Shown: one piece after another, positions 16,810-25,680 of the stretch | Numbering within the stretch: position 1 is the stretch's first letter | Layout: each line of letters starts with the position of its first letter | Assembly: GCF_000716435.1 (NCBI RefSeq) | Contig: NZ_JNWO01000012.1 | Location: 203,330 to 267,329 of the forward strand | Reading direction: 5' to 3' | DNA: 64,000 bases | DNA from: Streptomyces xylophagus | GTDB lineage: Bacteria > Actinomycetota > Actinomycetes > Streptomycetales > Streptomycetaceae | The notes under the pieces: generated by a model | The model's input: the letters and a program-made list of their open reading frames with translations, nothing else | The model's database searches: none | Told to the model about the DNA's origin: nothing | Made by a program: the position numbers and the translations under genes

Positions 16810-17417
16810 CCCCCGAACTGGCCGTCCACGGCTTCGTGTTGCTGGGCACGGACACGGTGTACGCAGTCCACATGCCGACGTTCACCGCGCCCTACGACTT
16901 CCAGGCCGTCCTGCGGGTCACCCTGGACACGGACACCTACCGCGCGGCCCGCAAGCGCTACGGCACCTCGGCACTGTTCACGGTCAGCCCACGTACCCTC
17001 CTCCTCAAGGACCTTGAGCCGGGTGCCTCCTTCTCCGCCGACCTGTACTTCGGCCGCTTCGGGAGGGACGGCGAGCTGTTGGGGGAGGTGAGGGTGGGGA
17101 TCGAGGAGCGGCTGTACGTGGGCCACCCGACGGAACGGGCGGCTCTGCAGTACGTCCTCTTCGGTCGCGAACAGCTCTACTTGGCGCACGTGTTCACCAG
17201 CCCGCCGGACTTCGACCAGGTACTGACGGCTCAACTCGCCGGAGAATGGCTGACGTTGCCCGCCGAGGAGACAGCACGCACGGTGGTGATCCCGAACCGC
17301 CCGGACGACCTGACGGGCCGACTGCGCCCGGGCGAGCAAGTCACCGTAGAGGGCACGGATTTGCAGGTACTGGCCGAGGTGTACCTGGAGACGGCCGACC
17401 TGGCGGACGAGCCCTAA
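16803..17417 (+). CDS. Unrecognised protein C with an internal duplication
   Basis: This 204-residue protein starts at the ATG at 16803, inside the end of protein B; a GTG at 16806 is the alternative. Two related segments are visible: VYAVHMPTFTAPYDFQAVLR near residue 20 and LYLAHVFTSPPDFDQVLTAQ near 120. This points to two copies of one beta-rich domain. No signal peptide, Cys pair or membrane segment is seen. It ends the A-B-C operon and its last bases overlap the convergent tetR gene. The function is unknown. Confidence 0.6.
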   Translation: MVTPELAVHGFVLLGTDTVYAVHMPTFTAPYDFQAVLRVTLDTDTYRAARKRYGTSALFTVSPRTLLLKDLEPGASFSADLYFGRFGRDGELLGEVRVGIEERLYVGHPTERAALQYVLFGREQLYLAHVFTSPPDFDQVLTAQLAGEWLTLPAEETARTVVIPNRPDDLTGRLRPGEQVTVEGTDLQVLAEVYLETADLADEP

Positions 17418-18145
17418 CGCGTCAGCCGCAGCGACAGCCCGTCGAGGACGACCTCAAGACCGTAGGCGAACTTGCCGTCGCGCAGGGCCACCGGATCGGT
17501 CGTCGTGGCGGCCGACTCGGCGTAGGAACCGGCGAGATGGGCATGACCGGCCGCGGCCTGCTGCGCGGCCGGCATCAGCCGGGCGATGAACTCGCCCTCG
17601 CTCTCCCCGGACCGCGCGACCGTGGTCAGCCAGGCGGCCTCGGTCGTGCTCATCCCGATCGTGTACGACAGCACGGCGTCGATCGCGCCGCTCGGCTCGG
17701 GGAACCCGACGGCCGTGAACAGCGCGGCCAGCCGTTCGGAGAAGGACATGAGGTTGGGGCCCAGGTAGGCGAGCCCGGCCTGCCCGAGGACCGAGGACAG
17801 CCAACGGTGCCGTAGCGCGGTCGTACGGAAGGAGGCGGCGGCCTCGGTGACGGCGGCGCGCCAGTCGGAGGCGTCCGCGTCCGGGACGTGGATCTCGGCG
17901 GCGACCTCGTCGACAGCCAGTTCCATCAGCTCGTCCTTGGTCGCGACGTGCCGGTAGAGGGAGGTCGCGCCGGCGTTGAGGCGGGCGCCGAGCTTGCGCA
18001 TGCTCAGCGCCTCGATGCCGTCGGCGTCCAGCATCGCGATCGCCTCGCGGACGATCGCGTCCCGGCTGAGCGCGGGCTGGTCGGGGGAGCGCTGCTCACG
18101 GGCCCACACGGAGGCGATGGGGTTCGGCTCGGTCCTGGGGGGCAT
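17414..18145 (-). CDS. TetR/AcrR family regulator with TetR_C-type C-terminal domain
   Basis: This 243-residue regulator has its helix-turn-helix at about residues 45-75 (ALSMRKLGARLNAGATSLYRHVATKDELMEL). This is the sub-family closest to classical TetR, with a C-terminal domain that binds a ligand. It is divergent from an MFS drug-efflux gene. The 142-base gap holds a regularly spaced array of GCGTAC-type operators, so it probably represses the efflux gene and itself until bound by a drug. The 3' end overlaps the end of the convergent protein C gene by 4 bases. Confidence 0.9.
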   Translation of the reverse strand: MPPRTEPNPIASVWAREQRSPDQPALSRDAIVREAIAMLDADGIEALSMRKLGARLNAGATSLYRHVATKDELMELAVDEVAAEIHVPDADASDWRAAVTEAAASFRTTALRHRWLSSVLGQAGLAYLGPNLMSFSERLAALFTAVGFPEPSGAIDAVLSYTIGMSTTEAAWLTTVARSGESEGEFIARLMPAAQQAAAGHAHLAGSYAESAATTTDPVALRDGKFAYGLEVVLDGLSLRLTR

Positions 18146-18159
18146 GGGCGCTCCTTCGT

Positions 18160-18253
18160 GCGTACGTCGTTCGCATCCAGCGTACAGAGTTCAAGGGTTG
18201 CGCACACTGTTCCATCATGCGTACAGTGTTCGCATCGAAGGAACGGTGTACGC
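18160..18253. promoter_or_regulatory. Array of TetR-type operators between tetR and the MFS gene
   Basis: The motif GCGTAC-n3-GTTCGC recurs at 18160 (GCGTACGTCGTTCGC), 18180 (GCGTACAGAGTTC), 18200 (GCGCACACTGTTC) and 18219 (GCGTACAGTGTTCGC). An inverted copy, GAACGGTGTACGC, lies at 18241-18253. The first four sites are about 20 bases apart, two helical turns. Such phasing suggests co-operative binding by the TetR protein across both divergent promoters. Confidence 0.6.
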
Positions 18254-18287
18254 AAGAAGCCGGCCGATGACCCTGAAGGGAAGCCCC

Positions 18288-19784
18288 ATGGAAACCCGAA
18301 ACCCCCGGCGCTGGTGGATCCTCGTCGTGCTGTGCCTCAGCTCGCTGGTGCTGGTGGTCGACAGCATGGCGCTGACCGTGGCGGTCCCGTCGATGACCGA
18401 GAGCATCGGGGCGAGCGCCCAGGACACCCAGTGGATCCTCGACTCCTACATCCTGGTCTTCGCCGGCCTGCTGCTGACCTCCGGCAGCCTCGGCGACCGC
18501 TTCGGCCGCCGGAAGGTGATGCTGATCGGCCTGGTGCTCTTCGGGGCGGCGTCACTGGCGGCGACGTTCTGCACGAACCCCGGTGAGGTGATCGCCGTGC
18601 GGGTGGCGATGGGGGTGGGCGGCGCGCTGATCATGCCGTCGACGCTCTCGATCCTCATCACGGTGTTCGACGCGGAGGAGCGCGGCAAGGCGATGGCGGC
18701 CTGGGGTTCGGTGTCGATGCTGGCGCTGGTCGGCAGTCCGGTGCTGGGTGGCGTACTGATCGACCACTTCTCGTGGCACTCCATCTTCTTCCTCAACGTC
18801 CCGGTCGTGGCCCTCGCTCTCGTCGCCGGTGTGACCCTGATGCCGGAGTCCAAGGGCCCCTGGCAGAAGCCGGATCCGCTGGGCGCTGTGCTGTCGGCGG
18901 TCGGTATGACGGCGTTGATCTGGTGGATCATCGAGATCCCGCAGCACGGCGCGTTCGCGGGCCGAGCGCTCGTCACCCTCGTCGTGGCGGTGGTGGGGTT
19001 GGCCGGATTCGTGATCTGGGAGAACGTGACGCCGACCCCGATGGTCCCCCTGGTCCTCTTCAAGCACCGTAATTTCAGCGGCGGTTCGCTGTCCCTGACG
19101 CTGGTTCAGATAGGCAACGGCGGCCTGCTGCTGGTCCTCACGCAGTACCTGCAGTTCGTGCTCGGCTACTCACCGGTCAAGGCGGGCCTGGCCTTCGTCC
19201 CGCTGGCGGTCACCGCGCTCGTCGGCAACGCCGCCGGCGCCAAGTTCACGGCGAGGTACGGCCATCGGTACCTGATCCTGGCGGGCATGCTGGTGATGGC
19301 GTCGTCCTTCGCTCTGCTGACGACGGTCACGGCCGACACCGGCTTCACCGTCCCGGCGGTGGCGCTCGGCCTGCTGGGCCTGGGCGCGGGCCTCGCGATG
19401 CCGGCGGCGGTGGGCGCGCTGATGGGCACGATCCCCGAGGACAAGGCGGGCGTCGGCTCGGCCCTCAACGACACCATCCAGCAAGCCGGTACGGCCCTGG
19501 GCATCGCGATCCTCGGCTCGCTCCTGTCGAGCGGCTTCGCCGACGAGATGCCTTCCGGTACGACCGAGGAGGCTCGCCACTCGATCGGCGGGGCGCTGGC
19601 GGCGGCGCACGGGGACGCGGGGTTGGTCCGGGCGGCTCGGGAGGCGTTCACGAACGCCATGTCAACGACCTTCATGGTCAGCGCGGTTGGCGTGGTGGCG
19701 GCGGGAGTGCTGGCGGCGGTGGTGATGCGGGATGCGGTGACGGAGGATCAGGAGACGGCAGCGGAACGGGAGTTGGCTGCCTGA
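18288..19784 (+). CDS. MFS transporter, DHA2 (14-TM) drug efflux family
   Basis: This 498-residue integral membrane protein starts at the ATG at 18288, chosen because GAAGGG lies 8 bases upstream. It has about 14 hydrophobic segments. The DHA2 signature is present after TM1 (SSLVLVVDSMALTVAVPSM) and the motif-A loop is GSLGDRFGRRKVM. Motif C is in TM5 (LVGSPVLGGVLI). It exports hydrophobic compounds by proton antiport, similar to EmrB/actinorhodin-type pumps. Control by the divergent TetR protein is likely from the operator array. The substrate is unknown. Confidence 0.92.
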   Translation: METRNPRRWWILVVLCLSSLVLVVDSMALTVAVPSMTESIGASAQDTQWILDSYILVFAGLLLTSGSLGDRFGRRKVMLIGLVLFGAASLAATFCTNPGEVIAVRVAMGVGGALIMPSTLSILITVFDAEERGKAMAAWGSVSMLALVGSPVLGGVLIDHFSWHSIFFLNVPVVALALVAGVTLMPESKGPWQKPDPLGAVLSAVGMTALIWWIIEIPQHGAFAGRALVTLVVAVVGLAGFVIWENVTPTPMVPLVLFKHRNFSGGSLSLTLVQIGNGGLLLVLTQYLQFVLGYSPVKAGLAFVPLAVTALVGNAAGAKFTARYGHRYLILAGMLVMASSFALLTTVTADTGFTVPAVALGLLGLGAGLAMPAAVGALMGTIPEDKAGVGSALNDTIQQAGTALGIAILGSLLSSGFADEMPSGTTEEARHSIGGALAAAHGDAGLVRAAREAFTNAMSTTFMVSAVGVVAAGVLAAVVMRDAVTEDQETAAERELAA

Positions 19785-19800
19785 TCCGCGAACTGGGATA

Positions 19801-19833
19801 CGAGGCCGCCGCCCTTGAGGGGCGGCGGCCTCG
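19801..19833. terminator. Hairpin between convergent MFS and acyl-CoA dehydrogenase genes
   Basis: A 14-bp perfect GC-rich stem has its arms at 19801-19814 and 19820-19833 with a 5-base loop. It lies just after the MFS stop and just before the end of the convergent gene. No long T-run is present on either side, as is common in Streptomyces. It probably ends both transcripts. Confidence 0.75.
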
Positions 19834-19849
19834 TTCTCGTGCCAAGAGG

Positions 19850-21055
19850 TCACAGGATGAACGTGGGCAGTTCGGCGATGCCGAGCAGGGTGCGGCCGTA
19901 GATCTCCCGGCCGAGATCGGGGTTGACGACGCCGTGGCGTGAGGCGGTGCCCAGGTCGCGCCAGATCCGCTGGAGCGGGTTGCTCAGGGCGAAGGTGCTC
20001 GCGCCGGACACGGAGACCAGGCGGTCCACCGCCTCGCGGCTGCGGGTCGCGGCGACCCCGGTGTCCATGCGGATCCGGGCGCGCTCCGCGACCGTGAGCT
20101 GCCGGGCCTCGGCGGCGGCGCGGTCGAGGTCGTCGGCGGCCCGGTAGGCGTGCAACTGGGCGGTGTCGATGAGGGAGGCGGCGTCGGCGACGGCGAGTTG
20201 GACGCTCGGTGAGTCGGCGAGGCGCTCGTAGACCGTCAGGGACATGGGCTTGCGGGCCGCGGTCGCGAGGGTCAGCTCCAGGGCGGCCCGGGCCATGCCG
20301 AGCATGGGGGCGACGACGGTGAGGGCGAGCATCGAGGCGACCGCCACGGCGTTCCGGGACTCGCCCTCGTGGCGGGTGGCGTACGCGCCGGCCAGGACGC
20401 CGCCCATGTTGAGCGTCCGGTGGGCGGGCACGGTCACCCGGTCGGCGACGACGGTGTTGCTGCCGGTGCCGGCCATGCCCGCCACCTGCCAGGTGTCCTC
20501 GACCGTGACGTCCGCGACCGGGACCAGGGCGATCGACGGCGGCTGGTCCGCGGCGCTCGGCGCGATCGCCAGGGCCACCCAGCGCGCGTGATCGACACCC
20601 GAGGCCCAGCCCCATCGGCCCGATATGACGAGATCGCCGTTCTCGGCGACGACCGCGGAGCCCGACGGGGTGAGCGACGCGGCGACCGCGGCGTCGCGGT
20701 CCTGGCCCCAGACCTCGGCACGGGCCCGGTCGTCCATCAGCGAGGCGACGAGACCGCCCCCGGTGTAGATGTTCGCGATCCAGCCGGCGGAGGCGTCGCC
20801 ACGGGCCAGTTCGGCCGTCACCTCCATGGTGGTACGCACCCCGGCCGCGAAGCCGCCGAAGGCGCGCGGGGTGGCGAGGCGGAGCATCCCCGCCTCGCGC
20901 AGGGCACGGGCCGCGTCGTCCGACACGCGGCGCAACCGCTCGCTCTCCTCGGACTGCCCGGCGAGGATGGGGACGAGTTTCGCGGCCGCGTCCGTCAACT
21001 CGGCGCGGACACCGGCATCGTCGGCCGACGAGGGGGCGGACGGGGACAGACTCAC
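19850..21055 (-). CDS. Acyl-CoA dehydrogenase-fold flavoprotein (HsaA/DszC-like monooxygenase)
   Basis: This 401-residue protein has the acyl-CoA dehydrogenase fold. The N-terminal helical domain contains LREAGMLRLATPRAFGGF, the middle beta-domain starts near GDASAGWIANIYTGGG, and a C-terminal helical bundle follows. The pattern is nearer to flavin-dependent monooxygenases of group D (HsaA, DszC, HpaB-like) than to beta-oxidation dehydrogenases, and the usual catalytic Glu is not obvious. A reductase partner is not adjacent. It is divergent from an AraC-type regulator gene with a 150-base gap, so that regulator probably controls it. Confidence 0.78.
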   Translation of the reverse strand: MSLSPSAPSSADDAGVRAELTDAAAKLVPILAGQSEESERLRRVSDDAARALREAGMLRLATPRAFGGFAAGVRTTMEVTAELARGDASAGWIANIYTGGGLVASLMDDRARAEVWGQDRDAAVAASLTPSGSAVVAENGDLVISGRWGWASGVDHARWVALAIAPSAADQPPSIALVPVADVTVEDTWQVAGMAGTGSNTVVADRVTVPAHRTLNMGGVLAGAYATRHEGESRNAVAVASMLALTVVAPMLGMARAALELTLATAARKPMSLTVYERLADSPSVQLAVADAASLIDTAQLHAYRAADDLDRAAAEARQLTVAERARIRMDTGVAATRSREAVDRLVSVSGASTFALSNPLQRIWRDLGTASRHGVVNPDLGREIYGRTLLGIAELPTFIL

Positions 21056-21205
21056 AGCGGGGCTCCACTCTGGTGCGGGGATCGGTGACGGACACGATGC
21101 CGCGGGCGGCCGGTGCCGGCCGGAGGAGGCTCACCGTGTCGGCAGCAGAATAGGAAGCGGGAGACAGGCGCCGAAAGAACATCGGTGCCACGGAGGGGAA
21201 CAGGC

Positions 21206-22150
21206 GTGACACAGACGCAGGCGATCGAGGTGCCGGGGTGGCGGCAGCGGGCGGCCATCGACATTCCGCTGCGTCATCCCCGCCGGCAGGACCTCCTGCA
21301 CGAGCAGTGGCAACGCGGGCTCGGCCACCTGGCCCATGTACGTCGGCTGCGCCTTCCCGCGGACGCCACACGCGGCGTCCACCGCACCCGTGTGGAACGC
21401 CGGTTGGTCGGCGAGGTCGCCGTCAGCCGGCAGTTCTGCGACCCCATCGAGGGCACCTCGGGCAGCGGGGAGACCGACGGCCGGGCCGACCTCGTCGTCG
21501 TCCACGTCATCAGGAGCGGAAGCCTGCGCATCGAGGACACCGCCCGGCGGGTCGACCTGGGTCCCGGCACTCTCTGCGTCCGTGACCTGCACACCGCCTG
21601 GCAGTTCGCTTATACGGCACCGACCGACTGCAGGGTGCTCGTCCTGCCCAGGGTCGGCCTGCTCCAGCACCTGTACCGAACCCGGCTGCCGGCCCTGACC
21701 GTCGCCCCCGCCACGGCCCCGGAGTCCCGGCTCCTTCTCGCCCATCTCGACGCCGCATGGTCCCTCGCGGAGCAGCTCGGCCCGGAGGCGACGCATGCGG
21801 CCGGCGAGGCGATGGCCATGCTGCTGACCGGACTCGTCCGGACCCACGCACCCGCAGCGGTTCCCCCACAGTCACTGCGGGCCGTGGCCACCGCGTACGC
21901 CGACAGCCGGCTGAGGGACCCGGACCTGACGCCGGCCACCATCGCCCGGGCGCTGAACGTCTCCGTCCGCACCCTCCATCGTGCCTTCGCCGACGGCGAG
22001 ACCGTCATGGCCTATGTGCGCCGCCGACGGCTCGAAGGCGCCCGCCGCGAACTCGACTGTCCAGGCAGCCCGTACACCGTCGCCGACGTCGCGGCACGCT
22101 GGCAGTTCGCCGACTCCAGCCACTTCCGCCGCGCCCACCGTGGCACGTAG
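21206..22150 (+). CDS. AraC-type regulator with a shortened C-terminus
   Basis: This 314-residue protein starts at the GTG at 21206, preceded by GGAGGGG. The N-terminal half is a cupin-like effector domain of the AraC_binding_2 type (VVHVIRSGSLRIEDT). The C-terminus has the AraC double helix-turn-helix, with first helices near TPATIARALNVSVRTLHRAF and second near TVADVAARWQFADSSHFRRA. The protein stops at HRGT, about a dozen residues before the usual YG-x-SP end. This may be a frameshift or a natural short end. The divergent acyl-CoA dehydrogenase-like gene is its probable target. Confidence 0.82.
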   Translation: MTQTQAIEVPGWRQRAAIDIPLRHPRRQDLLHEQWQRGLGHLAHVRRLRLPADATRGVHRTRVERRLVGEVAVSRQFCDPIEGTSGSGETDGRADLVVVHVIRSGSLRIEDTARRVDLGPGTLCVRDLHTAWQFAYTAPTDCRVLVLPRVGLLQHLYRTRLPALTVAPATAPESRLLLAHLDAAWSLAEQLGPEATHAAGEAMAMLLTGLVRTHAPAAVPPQSLRAVATAYADSRLRDPDLTPATIARALNVSVRTLHRAFADGETVMAYVRRRRLEGARRELDCPGSPYTVADVAARWQFADSSHFRRAHRGT

Positions 22151-22158
22151 AGACAGCG

Positions 22159-23328
22159 TCAGGGGGAGTTCGTCGCGTTGCGCAGCCGCGCGAACGACGT
22201 GTCCAGCCCGTTCTTCAGCAGCCGGGCCACCGGCCGCTCCACCAGACGGTGGACACACCAACTCAGCACCAGGAAACCGGAGATCACGGAAGCCACCAGG
22301 AGTCGGGGGTCCATGGTGTCGCGGAAGCGGCTGATGAGGGTCGTACCGGCGAGGTAGTGCATCAGATAGAACGGATACGTCATCGCCCCGGCCGTGGTGA
22401 GCCACTTCCAGCGGACGCGGTCGGTCGCACCGAGCGCGATGGCGGCCATGACCAGCAGGAACACGGTGAACAGCACGACGCTCGCGCGCCAGCTGGAGAC
22501 ACGTTCGACGGTGTCTATCCGGTGCCCGAGTTCCAACTGGCCCATCAGCCAGGCCAGTCCGAGGATGCCCCACAGCAACAGGTCGTGCCCGAAGCGGTAC
22601 ATGAGATACAGCGCCAGACCCGCGATGAAGTACCAGGCACCCTCCGGGTTGACGGCCAACGTCAGCGGGCGGAAACGCGCGGCCGGCGCGATCATCGCGG
22701 CGGCGCCCCAGAAGCAGCAGAAGAGGACGACCTTGCGATAGGTCAGACCCGTGATGACGACGGCCATGAAGAGGAGGTAGAAACGCAGCTCCGACCAGAG
22801 GGTCCAGTACACGCCGTCGACGTTCGAGACCCCCGAACCAGACTGCAGCATCGTGAAGTTGAGCAGGATCTCGCGCAGCTTCTGCCGCTCCCACACACCG
22901 GGCAGGGTCACCAGGACGGCCGTGGTGAAAACGATGGAGAACCAGTACGCCGGGTACAGCCGGATCACCCGCGAGGTGAAGAACTGCCGTGGCGTACGCC
23001 CCCAGCAGGACATGCAGATCACGAAGCCGCTGATCACGAAGAACATCTCGACGCCGATCCAGCCGTAGGCCGAGAACCGGAACACCGTGGGCATGATGTC
23101 GGACACCGGCCGGTCCCAGATCAGGTTGCCCGGCTGGTTGACCCGCCAGGTACCGGCGTAGTGGTGAGCCGCCACGAACAGGGCGGCGAGCAGCCGCATC
23201 CCGTCGATGGCGTACAACCGCCGCTGGGGTGACGGACGTTGCTGTAAAGTGAGGGAGGCGTGTCTTGGTGCTCTCCGTCTTCGGGAGGGGATGAGCACCC
23301 GCTCCGTCGCCCCGGCGTACGCAGACAT
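22159..23328 (-). CDS. Acyltransferase 3 family membrane protein (OafA/NodX-like)
   Basis: This integral membrane O-acyltransferase transfers an acyl group to a sugar or cell-surface/antibiotic substrate. It has about ten hydrophobic segments, starting with the family's RLYAIDGMRLLAALFVAAHHY. FFVISGFVICMSCWGRTPRQFFTSRVIRLYPAYW holds the conserved Arg. The start is uncertain: the ATG at 23328 (389 residues) is close to family length, while the open frame extends to 23487 with no family-like sequence. The function of the modified product is unknown and no neighbouring glycan genes help. Confidence 0.85.
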   Translation of the reverse strand: MSAYAGATERVLIPSRRRRAPRHASLTLQQRPSPQRRLYAIDGMRLLAALFVAAHHYAGTWRVNQPGNLIWDRPVSDIMPTVFRFSAYGWIGVEMFFVISGFVICMSCWGRTPRQFFTSRVIRLYPAYWFSIVFTTAVLVTLPGVWERQKLREILLNFTMLQSGSGVSNVDGVYWTLWSELRFYLLFMAVVITGLTYRKVVLFCCFWGAAAMIAPAARFRPLTLAVNPEGAWYFIAGLALYLMYRFGHDLLLWGILGLAWLMGQLELGHRIDTVERVSSWRASVVLFTVFLLVMAAIALGATDRVRWKWLTTAGAMTYPFYLMHYLAGTTLISRFRDTMDPRLLVASVISGFLVLSWCVHRLVERPVARLLKNGLDTSFARLRNATNSP

Positions 23329-23462
23329 GTCAGTCCATATCAGCTCTGGGGCTCGGGAGCAGGCACTCCTGACCCACGCGAAATCGGAAGTCTCACGGTT
23401 CACAGGGAGAGACCCGCGTGGTGTGCCGATGGTTGTAGGCGGATTCCGAAGAACCCTCTGTC

Positions 23463-25106
23463 TCACCCCACGTTGACCGCACTCCATGCGGCGGCCACCG
23501 CGTTGTATTCCGAACTACCCGTCCCGTACAGGTCCTTGGCCGCGTTGAGCGTCGCCGTCCGTGCCCCGGCATAGTTCGTCGAGGACGTCATATAGACCGT
23601 CAACGCCCGGTACCAGATGGCCCCCAGCTTGTCCCGGCCGATGCCGGCCACCGAAGAGCCGTTGCACGTGGGCGAGTTGTAGCTCACGCCGTTGAGGGTC
23701 TTCGCGCCGCTGCCCTCCGCGAGGAGATACGCGAAGTGGTTGGCGACACCCGACGAATAGTGCACGTCGAGATTCCCCACCGACGAACTCCAACAGTCCG
23801 CCGAATTCCCGTCCTTGGACGGCTGGTCCATGAACCGCAGCGCCGCCTTGCCGAAGCCCGACCGCACGATCTTCTCGCCGATGAGGTAATCCCCGAGATC
23901 GGACGAGTTGTTGGCATACCACTCCACCAGCGTGCCCATGATGTCCGAGGTCGCCTCGTTGAGCCCGCCGGATTCACCCGAGTACGTGAGCGCCGCGGTC
24001 TTGGAGGTGACACCGTGCGTCATCTCGTGCCCGGCGACATCCAGCGCCACCAGCGGACCGAGCTGCGTCCCGTCACCGTCGCCGTACGTCATGCAGAAGC
24101 AACTGTCGTCCCAGAACGCGTTGTTGTAGCTGTTGCCGTAGTGGACGCGGTTGTACGAGCCCTTGCCGTCGCCCGCGATGCCGTTGCGGCCGTGGACGGT
24201 CTTGTAGTAGTCCCAGGTCTCGTTCGTGCCGTACTGCGCGTCCACCGCCGCCGACGAACGGTCCGAAGTCGCCCCCGTGCCCCAGTGGTTGTCGGTGTCG
24301 GTGAACACGGTGGACGGGGCACGGCTGATGCAGATGCCGAGGATGCACAGGTCGGTCTTGTTCGCCGCGTCACCGGTGTAAGTCCCGCCGCGCGTCGCGT
24401 CCTTGAGCTGATACGTCGATCCCGACAGCGTCGTCTCCAACGGCACCGTCCCGCTGTACAGCGACTTCCCGTCACCCGTCGCCGTCTCCACACTGTCCCA
24501 GGCGTCGATCTGGGCGCCGGTACGGGCGTCGGTCAGCACCGTACGGGCGACCGGGTTGCCGAGCGAGTCCTTGGCGACCGCGTTCGTCCGCCAGGCGAGC
24601 TTCGGGGTGCCGTGTAGGGCGTCAACTATCAGCTGGGGCTTGGCGGTCACCCCCTTCAGCGCCTCGCCGAGATTCGCGGCCCGCAGCGCGTTGACGGCCA
24701 GGTCCGCCGCTCTCGGCGGCGCCACTTTCGGCGTCACGGACGCCAGGGATATGGAGTTCCGGGTCGCGCGGTCGGCGCTCCGATAGCTCCCGTTCGGGGC
24801 CAGATGGACCACGAAGTCACCTCCCAGAACAGGGAGTTGACGGTACGTCCGGTCGTAGCGCACGTGCTGGGTGCCGTCCGCGTCGACGATCACGTCGCGA
24901 ACGGACGTGTCCTCCGCGGCCGTCAGCCCCAGGCCCGCCGCATGGGCCACCAACGCCGACGCGGCGTTCGCGATCGCGGTGCTCGGGGTCGGCCGGTCGG
25001 CCGCGTGGGCGGTGGGGGAGAGGGTGGCGGCCAACAGGGTCGCGGCGCCGGCCGCGATACCGGCCGTGGCGAGACGGGAACCTCGAATGTGCCGTGTCCG
25101 ACTCAT
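23463..25106 (-). CDS. Secreted M4 family (thermolysin-like) metalloprotease
   Basis: This 547-residue extracellular zinc protease precursor has a signal peptide at residues 1-37 (ending SPTAHA). An FTP/PepSY-type propeptide follows (about 45-200) and then the M4 catalytic domain. The zinc ligands are the two His of GHEMTHGVT and the Glu of GLNEATSDIMG. The proton donor His is in DVHYSSGVANHFAYLL. No P-domain or other C-terminal extension follows. The ATG at 25106 begins the signal peptide; upstream codons of the open frame are not supported. A 14-bp palindrome lies 69 bases upstream in the divergent promoter region. Confidence 0.93.
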   Translation of the reverse strand: MSRTRHIRGSRLATAGIAAGAATLLAATLSPTAHAADRPTPSTAIANAASALVAHAAGLGLTAAEDTSVRDVIVDADGTQHVRYDRTYRQLPVLGGDFVVHLAPNGSYRSADRATRNSISLASVTPKVAPPRAADLAVNALRAANLGEALKGVTAKPQLIVDALHGTPKLAWRTNAVAKDSLGNPVARTVLTDARTGAQIDAWDSVETATGDGKSLYSGTVPLETTLSGSTYQLKDATRGGTYTGDAANKTDLCILGICISRAPSTVFTDTDNHWGTGATSDRSSAAVDAQYGTNETWDYYKTVHGRNGIAGDGKGSYNRVHYGNSYNNAFWDDSCFCMTYGDGDGTQLGPLVALDVAGHEMTHGVTSKTAALTYSGESGGLNEATSDIMGTLVEWYANNSSDLGDYLIGEKIVRSGFGKAALRFMDQPSKDGNSADCWSSSVGNLDVHYSSGVANHFAYLLAEGSGAKTLNGVSYNSPTCNGSSVAGIGRDKLGAIWYRALTVYMTSSTNYAGARTATLNAAKDLYGTGSSEYNAVAAAWSAVNVG

Positions 25107-25174
25107 GGGTCTCCTCAAGAACGCAAGTGGGGGGCGTGGGGGCTGCGTTGATGTTGAATGAGATTTAAAGGGCC

Positions 25175-25188
25175 CATGACATGTCATG
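25175..25188. promoter_or_regulatory. 14-bp perfect palindrome in the M4 protease/GGCT divergent region
   Basis: CATGACATGTCATG is a perfect palindrome located 69 bases upstream of the protease ATG and 41 bases upstream of the divergent gamma-glutamylcyclotransferase-like gene. It stands in a locally AT-rich stretch with a TTTAAA-like sequence, as expected for a promoter. The binding protein is unknown. Confidence 0.45.
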
Positions 25189-25228
25189 TCCATAGCGCGT
25201 GCAAAGACTTCCGGGATCAAGGAGAGCG

Positions 25229-25657
25229 ATGACGGCACCCTCGACACCCCTCCCCTTCTTCGTCTACGGCACCCTCCGCCCCAGCGAGCCCAACCACGAC
25301 CAGTTCCTGCGCGGCCGTACGGACTCCGAAGAACGGGCACGACTCCATGGCGCCGCCCTCTACGACGGCCCCGGCTACCCGTACGCCGTCGAGGCCCCCG
25401 GCGCGGTGATCGTCGGCGAACTCGTCACCGCACGCCCCGAGGCCTACCCCCAACTCCTCATGGACCTGGACCGACTTGAGGACTACGCCCCCGGCGACCC
25501 GCGCAACCTCTACGAGCGCGTCGAACGCCGGGTGACCCGCGACACCGACGGCACGGCGGTAGGCGCCTGGGTGTACCTGGCTGCCCCCACCGTCACCGCC
25601 CGCCTCCGCACCCACGGCAAGCTGATCGAGGGCGGCGACTGGATCAACCGCGGCTGA
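25229..25657 (+). CDS. Gamma-glutamylcyclotransferase-like protein (GGCT/AIG2 fold)
   Basis: This 142-residue protein opens with FFVYGTLRPSEPN, the substrate-binding YGTL motif of the GGCT/AIG2 family. It has the VIVGELV strand and the catalytic-type Glu/Asp region DLDRLEDYAPGD. Members form 5-oxoproline from gamma-glutamyl amines or act on related amides. The ATG at 25229 has AAGGAG 6 bases upstream and was preferred to the ATG at 25199. It converges with the SanA-like gene 24 bases downstream. Confidence 0.85.
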   Translation: MTAPSTPLPFFVYGTLRPSEPNHDQFLRGRTDSEERARLHGAALYDGPGYPYAVEAPGAVIVGELVTARPEAYPQLLMDLDRLEDYAPGDPRNLYERVERRVTRDTDGTAVGAWVYLAAPTVTARLRTHGKLIEGGDWINRG

Positions 25658-25680
25658 ACGGGCCTCGGTTGCAGTGGGCC

